From: Gammaproteobacteria bacterium
GTDB taxonomy: Bacteria > Pseudomonadota > Gammaproteobacteria > Steroidobacterales > Steroidobacteraceae
Reading direction: 5' to 3'
DNA length: 5,051 bases
Assembly (NCBI GenBank): GCA_030043215.1
Contig: JASHYG010000281.1
Span: forward strand, 1-5,051
Below, piece after piece: positions 1 to 4,330 of the stretch; the stretch's first letter is position 1; the number at the start of each line of letters is the position of its first letter. The position numbers and the translations under genes are program-made. A model generated the notes under the pieces. The model saw only the letters and a list, made by a program, of their open reading frames with translations, was not told where the DNA came from and searched no databases.

Positions 1-667
1 TCAGGCTGCCGTGGGTCAGGTTGCGGTAGCTCCCGCTGCCGACCTGCGTGAGCCACGCATCCGTGTGCCCGTCGTGGTCTGCGAGGAAAGCCACCCATCG
101 GCCGTCCCGCGAGATCTCCGCCGCCTGCTCGATACCCGGCCAATCGGTGAGACGCGTGAAAGTGGCATTCGCGAGCGGATTGCGCCAGCGCTGCACCCGC
201 GGGTAACCCAATCTGAATCCAGCGTAGACGAGCAGCAGCGCAGCCGCGATGGTTGCAGCCAAGCCAAAATGGCGCTTGATCGTGCCCCTGAGACGGGTCG
301 CCTGCACGGCGGATTCGGCCGCTGCCTCGGACGCCAGCGTCGCCTGCGGCGATACAGGCGGCGATGGCACAGCAGGCGACTGCACGGGCGGCACGCGAGA
401 GGACGACTGGGGCGCGCTGTCGCCCAAGTCCGGGAGCTCGCCCCGCCGGCTTTCCCACCATGCATCGAGCTCCGAGCGGAACGCGTACACCGAACCCTGC
501 TTGTCATGAAGGTGCCGATGAACCGGCATGCCCTCTCGGCGCTCCCAGCGCTGCACCGTGGTCACGTCACGCCTGAAGTGCGCCGCGATCTTCTTCCACG
601 AATCCAACCGGCCACTCTCCACGGCCTGCCGCTGCGAACGCGATCCATCGGTAGGGGTATCGTTCAT
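1..667 (-). CDS. Membrane-anchored HTH regulator with PD40/TolB-like sensor (partial; C-terminus beyond left edge)
   Basis: 222 residues are visible before the window edge and no stop is reached. Residues 21-73 form a DNA-binding helix-turn-helix (LDSWKKIAAHF, then DVTTVQRWERREGMPVHR, ending SELDAWWESR), of the type found at the N-terminus of many one-component regulators in Acidobacteria and soil Gammaproteobacteria. Residues 76-125 are a Pro/Ser/Ala/Gln-rich linker. Residues 134-152 are one hydrophobic membrane segment. From about 167 a beta-propeller-type repeat begins (FTRLTDWPG, then AAEISRDGRWVAFLADHDG), typical of PD40/WD40-like TolB propellers. The inferred layout is cytoplasmic DNA-binding domain, membrane anchor and periplasmic sensor, as in CadC/ToxR-like proteins. 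The ATG at 667 has no strong ribosome site. A TTG at 685 in the same frame has AGG seven bases upstream and would add six residues, so the start is uncertain. The gene is divergent from the secreted-protein gene at 941. The domain reading is confident; the regulated target is unknown. Confidence 0.85.
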   Translation of the reverse strand, partial: MNDTPTDGSRSQRQAVESGRLDSWKKIAAHFRRDVTTVQRWERREGMPVHRHLHDKQGSVYAFRSELDAWWESRRGELPDLGDSAPQSSSRVPPVQSPAVPSPPVSPQATLASEAAAESAVQATRLRGTIKRHFGLAATIAAALLLVYAGFRLGYPRVQRWRNPLANATFTRLTDWPGIEQAAEISRDGRWVAFLADHDGHTDAWLTQVGSGSYRNLTHGSL

Positions 668-711
668 CCGAGTCCGTCCGGGCAAGTTCTTACCTGGCCT
701 GCAGGGGCGTC

Positions 712-717
712 ATTGTA
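712..717 (-). promoter_or_regulatory. Candidate -10 box for the regulator gene
   Basis: Read on the minus strand this is TACAAT, five of six matches to the sigma-70 -10 consensus, 45 bases upstream of the ATG at 667. No convincing -35 box lies 16-18 bases further upstream; the best TTGA-like match (TTGAAG) is only about 11 bases away. Transcription would begin near 705, giving a leader of about 38 bases. Confidence 0.3.
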
Positions 718-742
718 AACCGGCGGCCTTCAACTCAGGTAA

Positions 743-774
743 AGCGCGGCATTCGACCGCACAGCGCGGCACTC
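743..774. repeat. Direct repeat in the divergent intergenic region, possible operator
   Basis: AGCGCGGCATTC (743-754) and AGCGCGGCACTC (763-774) match at 11 of 12 positions and start exactly 20 bp apart, close to two helical turns. The surrounding 20-bp units match at about 14 of 20 positions. The pair lies just upstream of the candidate -10 box of the regulator and between the two divergent genes, where an operator would be expected. In GC-rich DNA short repeats arise by chance, so binding is only inferred. Confidence 0.35.
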
Positions 775-858
775 CGTCCCTCGCCGCTTGACCACCCGCG
801 GTGCGGCTTGCGTACCTTCCCGCTGCACCGGCGAACGACGTTGCGCGCATGTCCGTGC

Positions 859-933
859 GTGCAAACCTCGGAGCCCTCCCAACAATGGCGGGAACCGGTG
901 CAGAACCAGGGGTGCAAACAAACGACCTAGGAG
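859..933 (+). repeat. Duplicated GTGCAAAC ... CCTnGGAG motif ahead of the secreted-protein gene
   Basis: GTGCAAAC occurs at 859-866 and again at 912-919. Each copy is followed by a CCT(C/A)GGAG block, at 865-873 and 926-933. The second block is the Shine-Dalgarno site of the gene at 941. The first lies in the same way before a possible small ORF that starts at 885. The arrangement looks like a partly duplicated ribosome-entry segment, although the spacing between motif and block differs between the copies. Confidence 0.3.
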
Positions 934-944
934 ATTTCCCATGA
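885..944 (+). CDS. Possible 19-residue leader peptide overlapping the next start codon
   Basis: An ATG at 885 opens a 19-codon frame reading MAGTGAEPGVQTNDLGDFP. It stops at TGA 942-944, so stop and downstream start share the ATGA at 941-944, the classic arrangement for translational coupling. A GGAG lies at 870-873, eleven bases before the ATG, which is rather far. There is no run of one amino acid as in amino-acid attenuators and no recognisable family. A frame of this size can arise by chance, so I call it only as a candidate. Confidence 0.25.
   Translation: MAGTGAEPGVQTNDLGDFP
929..933 (+). promoter_or_regulatory. Strong Shine-Dalgarno site fixing the start at 941
   Basis: AGGAG is followed by seven bases and then ATG at 941. 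It is the best ribosome site in the window. It selects 941 over the in-frame TTG at 788, which would place about 50 non-signal residues ahead of the signal peptide. Confidence 0.8.
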
Positions 945-1657
945 AAGGTAGAGTCTTGAGACGGACGGCGCGTGAAAGACCGATCCTGGTATTAGTGGCA
1001 GTGGCAATGCTGGGGATTGGCGTCGGAGGACTCACTCGGGCGCTCTCCGCAGATGAGCCCCCGCTGCCGGCGCATTTCAGCGGCTTGCTCAACGATTACA
1101 CGCCTCCCGCCCCTACCGTGACGGGCGGCCCGTACGAGATGCATGGCAAGTGGTCTCTGGACCTCGATCAGGAGCACGGCACCGCAACATTCTCGGCAGA
1201 GATGACGATGGAGATGGCCGACTTCGCGAATTCGGATTCGAGCTACGATCCCACGATGCTCGGTGCTCATACGCACCACATCACCGTGACGGACGGCGTG
1301 ATCCATAACGACCCGACCGATACGATCACCTGGCAGAATACGTGCATACCCAAGCCGCCGTTCAAGCCCGCGGTCACGGGTGGTTTCGTAGTCACCGGTA
1401 CCGCATACGTCACGGGAAACGGGGCCAACCCGCCGTTTGGCAACCCGTCGCCGGTCACCATCTGCATCCTCGGCGGGATGCAGAACTCGAGCATCACCAC
1501 CGCACAGGCGTTCGTGACATTCTCGAACTTCACGTTGACTTTCGGGTCGCCCGCCAGCACTCATTTCGGAACGCAGGCGATCAATGGAGTCGTCGCCAAG
1601 TGCGAAGGTCCGGGGAATCATGAGTCGAGCGATTGCAGGGTCTCGGTAGTGGATTGA
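941..1657 (+). CDS. Exported protein of unknown function
   Basis: 238 residues. Residues 1-37 are a Sec-type signal peptide: an Arg-rich start (MKGRVLRRTARER), a hydrophobic core at about 14-31 and a likely cut after ALSA-37. The mature part is rich in Thr, Gly, Val and Phe and looks like an all-beta domain. It opens with a recognisable block (HFSGLLNDYTPP at about 45-56, then GPYEMHGKWSLDLD) that I associate with conserved hypothetical exported proteins of soil bacteria, without any assigned function. It has an HTHH cluster at 110-113 (GAHTHHITVTDG), which could bind metal, and four cysteines (135, 175, 221, 232) that could form two disulfides in the periplasm. No enzyme motif is evident. 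It is divergent from the membrane regulator and convergent with the lipocalin-like gene, so it is probably transcribed alone. Its product may be periplasmic or secreted. Confidence 0.8.
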   Translation: MKGRVLRRTARERPILVLVAVAMLGIGVGGLTRALSADEPPLPAHFSGLLNDYTPPAPTVTGGPYEMHGKWSLDLDQEHGTATFSAEMTMEMADFANSDSSYDPTMLGAHTHHITVTDGVIHNDPTDTITWQNTCIPKPPFKPAVTGGFVVTGTAYVTGNGANPPFGNPSPVTICILGGMQNSSITTAQAFVTFSNFTLTFGSPASTHFGTQAINGVVAKCEGPGNHESSDCRVSVVD

Positions 1658-1678
1658 CGGCGGCATGCAACCGCCAGT

Positions 1679-1718
1679 GCCCGGCGGGCCGAAGCCCACC
1701 GCTTCGGTCGCGCCGGGC
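1679..1718. terminator. Strong hairpin between convergent genes, probable bidirectional terminator
   Basis: The left arm GCCCGGCGGGCCGAAGC (1679-1695) pairs with the right arm (1701-1718: GCTTCGG, TCG, then CGCCGGGC) around the loop CCACC. This gives 17 pairs, one of them G-T, with a single bulged G at 1710. It starts 21 bases after the stop at 1657 and lies 34 bases past the stop of the minus-strand gene, so it can serve both. Neither side has a T tract, so it is not a textbook intrinsic terminator. A roadblock, an mRNA 3'-end stabiliser or a REP-like palindrome are alternatives. A smaller hairpin (CGCTC-TCC-GAGCG, 1739-1751) sits directly after the minus-strand stop. Confidence 0.6.
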
Positions 1719-1752
1719 CAGTCCCGGACCGCGCAAATCGCTCTCCGAGCGC

Positions 1753-2277
1753 TCATACCCGGGCCCAGACCAGTCGGTTATACCGCGTCTCGTTGTTCAC
1801 TTGCCGCCGCTCGGTCGTTAGCGTCATGCGGTCGTTTACGAGCGCGACCTTACGAACATAGGTCGTGCCCGTCTCCGAAGGATCCAATGATGCCTCGATG
1901 ATGTGATGGACTTCGGACTGGGCCTCATCGACCTCGAATCGCCCGAAATACGCGTAGTATGTCGCCAGGTACCTCAGCTGATCAGCCACGGTCATCTCGT
2001 CGATTCGACGATGGCCCTTCGCGGGAGCACGATCGCTCGCGACTTGCGCAGACATCAGGCCTGATGCGCTGTAAATGATCAGACCTCTGTAGGGACCGGG
2101 CCGGCCCATCCAAGGCTCCGTCAGACCGCCGGCGTGGACGGTTACCGCATCCAGCAACTGCCACGCGCCGAGCAACTGTGCTCGCAGCCCCGCGGTTTCC
2201 TCGGCGTCCAACACTATTGGAGACGCCAACGCAGCAGCCGACGCGAGCAGGCTCCGGCGTGTCTTGTTCACGTTCAT
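1753..2277 (-). CDS. Exported lipocalin-like protein (Lipocalin_5 type)
   Basis: 174 residues from the ATG at 2277. The N-terminus carries TRRSLLASAAALASP, a twin-arginine motif followed by a short hydrophobic stretch, so Tat export is likely. The domain covers about residues 32-174 and follows the lipocalin-like (Lipocalin_5) pattern: the GxW strand LLGAWQL (35-41), YRGLIIYSASGLMSAQV (63-79), a central YYAYFGRFEVDE (107-118) followed by SEVHH, and a closing strand NRLVWARV (167-174). Members of this family are small beta-barrels of about 130-150 residues, mostly without a known ligand; this one adds an export signal. The start is debatable: GGAG (2279-2282) is only one base from the ATG but seven bases from the GTG at 2271, which would give an N-terminus beginning MNKTRRSLL. 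It is divergent from the acetyltransferase gene and convergent with the exported protein at 941. The ligand is unknown. Confidence 0.85.
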   Translation of the reverse strand: MNVNKTRRSLLASAAALASPIVLDAEETAGLRAQLLGAWQLLDAVTVHAGGLTEPWMGRPGPYRGLIIYSASGLMSAQVASDRAPAKGHRRIDEMTVADQLRYLATYYAYFGRFEVDEAQSEVHHIIEASLDPSETGTTYVRKVALVNDRMTLTTERRQVNNETRYNRLVWARV

Positions 2278-2278
2278 T

Positions 2279-2282
2279 CTCC
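2279..2282 (-). promoter_or_regulatory. Ribosome site favouring a GTG start at 2271 for the lipocalin-like gene
   Basis: Read on the minus strand the sequence is CGGAGA followed at once by ATG (2277-2275), AAC and GTG (2271-2269). GGAG is one base from the ATG, too close for normal initiation, and seven bases from the GTG, the usual distance. The two starts differ by only two residues. Confidence 0.5.
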
Positions 2283-2337
2283 GTCAGTGGCTACTGCCGG
2301 AAACAAAGTACTCCGAGCCGCCGTCGAGCGCCATCGC

Positions 2338-2367
2338 TTTACTGCGCGCCGGAATCGTTGCAATAAT
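2338..2367 (+). promoter_or_regulatory. Candidate sigma-70 promoter for the acetyltransferase-cytochrome-hydrolase run
   Basis: TTTACT (2338-2343, four of six matches to TTGACA) and AATAAT (2362-2367, five of six to TATAAT) are 18 bases apart. Transcription would begin near 2374, leaving about 19 leader bases with GGGGG at 2382-2386 ahead of the ATG at 2393. Such a start point would lie after the alternative ATG at 2366 and so supports 2393 as the start. Confidence 0.45.
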
Positions 2368-2392
2368 GCCATCGAACAATCGGGGGCTTTCC

Positions 2393-3250
2393 ATGACTCC
2401 ACGGCTGCGTAGAGGCGAGCCGACTGACGCGGCTGCAGCCGGAGATATCTGCTACCGCGCCTTCAAAACGATCGCCGAGGCGCATGGCTTTCGACCGGAC
2501 TTCCCAAGCCGAGAGGCGGCTGTGGATCTCCTCGCCGAGTTCCTGGGACATGAACGATTCTTTTCCGTGGTCGCAGAGGCCGACGGCAGGATCGTTGGTA
2601 GCAACTTTCTCGATGAGCGAAACCCGATCAGCGGTATCGGGCCGATCACGGTGGACCCGTCGCTCCAGAACGCAGGAAGCGGACATGCGCTCATGGAGGC
2701 AGTCATGCGGCGCTCGCAAGAGCGTGAGTTTCCGGGAATCCGCCTGGTTCAGGCGGGCTACCACAACCGCTCCCTCGCGCTTTATCTCAAGTTGGGCTTT
2801 CAGGTACGCGAGCCGCTCGCTTGTCTGCAGGGAGCGCCGGTTGGTAAGTCCGGATCCGCGCGCTCGGTGCGTCCAGCCACCCGTGAGGACCTGCCGGCCT
2901 GCAATCACGTCTGCTTGCGGGTGCACGGTCATACGCGCGAGGGCGAACTGGCCGATGCCGTGGCTCGCGGCACGGCCAGGATCGTCGAGCGCTCAGGGCA
3001 GGTGACGGGTTACGCAACGTCGATTGCGATCTTCGGTCATGCGGTGGGAGAGACCAACGAAGACCTCCAAGCACTCATCAGCGCCTCGGAATCCTTTGCG
3101 GGTCCTGGTTTCCTCGTTCCAACACGCAATCCCGAGCTGGTGCAGTGGTGCCTCGGGCGGGGCCTGCGAATCGCGCACACGATGACCCTGATGACGATCG
3201 GCCTGTACAACCAGCCCGACGGCGCATGGCTTCCATCGGTCACCTTCTAA
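2393..3250 (+). CDS. Tandem GNAT-family N-acetyltransferase
   Basis: 285 residues, cytosolic, with no signal peptide. The N-terminal half (about 1-150) is a complete GNAT domain: an RRGEPTDAAAAGDICYRAF opening, the acetyl-CoA pyrophosphate loop VDPSLQNAGSGHALM (87-101; Q92-x-x-G95-x-G97) and motif B HNRSLALYLKLGF (124-136). The C-terminal half restarts with the same kind of opening (VRPATREDLPACNHVC, 159-174) and ends with NPELVQWCLGRGLR (246-259), which resembles motif B. It has no Q/R-x-x-G-x-G loop, so it looks like a second GNAT fold without cofactor binding. Length and duplication match two-domain GNAT proteins; the substrate cannot be read from sequence. The start at 2393 is chosen from the domain boundary, the GGGGG six bases upstream and the promoter position; an ATG at 2366 is the alternative. 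The cytochrome gene follows after 20 bp, which suggests co-transcription although the functions seem unrelated. Confidence 0.85.
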   Translation: MTPRLRRGEPTDAAAAGDICYRAFKTIAEAHGFRPDFPSREAAVDLLAEFLGHERFFSVVAEADGRIVGSNFLDERNPISGIGPITVDPSLQNAGSGHALMEAVMRRSQEREFPGIRLVQAGYHNRSLALYLKLGFQVREPLACLQGAPVGKSGSARSVRPATREDLPACNHVCLRVHGHTREGELADAVARGTARIVERSGQVTGYATSIAIFGHAVGETNEDLQALISASESFAGPGFLVPTRNPELVQWCLGRGLRIAHTMTLMTIGLYNQPDGAWLPSVTF

Positions 3251-3270
3251 ACGTGTCCGCCGGTGGCAAG

Positions 3271-4275
3271 ATGAGCCGGATCCCAGTGGTCCTCGGATCA
3301 CTCATCTTCGCAAGCGCGGCCCACTGGGCCGGTTCGGCAACCCCTCAAGCGGCTCCCGTTCGGCAGCCGAGCATTCGGCCGACGCAGGTGAATGCCGCTC
3401 CACTCTGGGCCTTTCCCGGCAGTGGTGAACCGAGCCCGCCGAGCCACGCCGCACGACCGGAGCATCTGCCGGGCAGCCAGCGGAGTTTTACTGAAGCGCA
3501 GCTTGTAGACCGCAGGACCGCTGTCGACTGGTTCCCGACCGCGCATCCGCCGATGCCACCCGTGGTCAGGGGTGATCGCGGCCCCGCTTCCGCGTGCGGG
3601 TTCTGTCACCTGCCGGAAGGTGTCGGACGTCCCGAGAATGCCGCACTGGCCGGCATGCCTTTCAGCTATTTATCGCAGCAGCTTCGTGATATGAGATCCG
3701 GCGCGCGCAAGCTCGTCGATGTGCGCTTCACTCCGGGCGCGCTCATGCTCCAAGTCATCCGCCAGACGAGCGCAACCGATGCTGAGGCGGCGGCCCGATA
3801 TTTCTCGGGATTGCGCTACACCAAGCGGGTGAAGGTCATCGAGGCCGATCGGATCCCGCAACCAGTCGCGCACGGCTTCGTGTACGTCTTCGAAAGAAGC
3901 CGCCCGAAGGTGTCGCTCGGCGAGCGCATCATCGAAGGCCCCGACGATCCGGAGCGATTCGAGATGCGCGATCCGCGCACGACCTACACGGCATACGTAC
4001 CGGTTGGGTCGATCGTACGCGGCGCAGCTCTGGCGAAGGGCAATGGAAGCGCGCGGCCGCCTTGCGCGCTCTGTCACGGGCCGGACCTTCGAGGCACTTC
4101 CATCGGCCCTCCCATCGCAGGCCGCTTCCCGACATACCTCTTCCGTCAGCTGTACGCCGTCAAGTCTGGTACGCGCGAAGGAACCACCGCGACGTTGATG
4201 AAGCCGATAGTCGCGGGTCTCTCGCGGCAGGACATGATCGACCTCGCCGCATACGTCGGTTCGCTTGGCCCGTAA
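3271..4275 (+). CDS. Exported diheme class I cytochrome c
   Basis: 334 residues. A Sec signal peptide (MSRIPVVLGSLIFASAAHWAGSA, cut near residue 23) sends it to the periplasm, where c-type hemes are attached. There are two heme sites: CGFCH (109-113), followed by GRPENAALAGMP, and CALCH (265-269), followed by GPDLRGTSIGPPIAGR. Likely sixth ligands are M159 (in GALMLQV) and M310 (in TLMKPIVAGLS), the latter within the usual c4/c553-like ending (LSRQDMIDLAAYVGSL). A long region before the first heme (PLWAFPG to AVDWFPTAHPPMPPV) and a linker between the domains (IIEGPDDPERFEMRDPRTTYTAYVPVGSI) belong to this family as I know it. It probably passes electrons from a periplasmic dehydrogenase to the terminal oxidase; no partner dehydrogenase is in the window. 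The start at 3271 is chosen because the signal peptide begins there. GGTGG lies four bases upstream, a weak site. An in-frame ATG at 3226 would overlap the upstream gene. Confidence 0.88.
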   Translation: MSRIPVVLGSLIFASAAHWAGSATPQAAPVRQPSIRPTQVNAAPLWAFPGSGEPSPPSHAARPEHLPGSQRSFTEAQLVDRRTAVDWFPTAHPPMPPVVRGDRGPASACGFCHLPEGVGRPENAALAGMPFSYLSQQLRDMRSGARKLVDVRFTPGALMLQVIRQTSATDAEAAARYFSGLRYTKRVKVIEADRIPQPVAHGFVYVFERSRPKVSLGERIIEGPDDPERFEMRDPRTTYTAYVPVGSIVRGAALAKGNGSARPPCALCHGPDLRGTSIGPPIAGRFPTYLFRQLYAVKSGTREGTTATLMKPIVAGLSRQDMIDLAAYVGSLGP

Positions 4276-4297
4276 GATACTTGGCCGCCAACGTATC
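4276..4297 (+). other. Short hairpin directly after the cytochrome stop codon
   Basis: GATACTTGG (4276-4284) pairs with CCAA-C-GTATC (4288-4297), giving a nine-pair stem with one bulged C and the three-base loop CCG. It begins on the base after the TAA. No T tract follows, so full termination is unlikely. It may protect the 3' end of the upstream message or lower expression of the hydrolase gene 34 bases further on. Confidence 0.4.
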
Positions 4298-4330
4298 CCA
4301 TCGACGAGGCCGCTAATACAAAGGGGCGTT

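Noticed and set aside
11..718. Long plus-strand open frame (235 codons) opposite the regulator
   Set aside because: It is Arg/Pro-rich with no domain. The minus strand over the same bases encodes a clear HTH, membrane span and propeller start.
788..818. TTGACC (788-793) with TACCTT (813-818) as promoter for the gene at 941
   Set aside because: The spacing is 19 bases and the -10 match is weak; not good enough to list as a feature.
788..940. Upstream start (TTG at 788) for the exported protein
   Set aside because: It would put about 50 Arg/Cys-rich residues before a complete signal peptide and ignore the strong ribosome site at 929-933.
992..1756. Long minus-strand open frame (254 codons) opposite the exported protein
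   Set aside because: Arg/Gly-rich composition and no ribosome site or domain; it would also run through the hairpin between the convergent genes. The sense strand has a perfect Shine-Dalgarno site and a signal peptide.
2264..2392. Upstream start for the acetyltransferase
   Set aside because: It overlaps the start of the divergent lipocalin-like gene and the candidate promoter, and the extra residues are not part of the GNAT domain.
2339..2932. Minus-strand open frame (197 codons) opposite the acetyltransferase
   Set aside because: No recognisable domain; the sense strand carries intact GNAT motifs over the same bases.
3145..3270. Upstream starts for the cytochrome (GTG at 3145, ATG at 3226)
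   Set aside because: Both overlap the acetyltransferase gene and add a charged stretch ahead of the signal peptide. The ATG at 3226 remains possible but is less likely.
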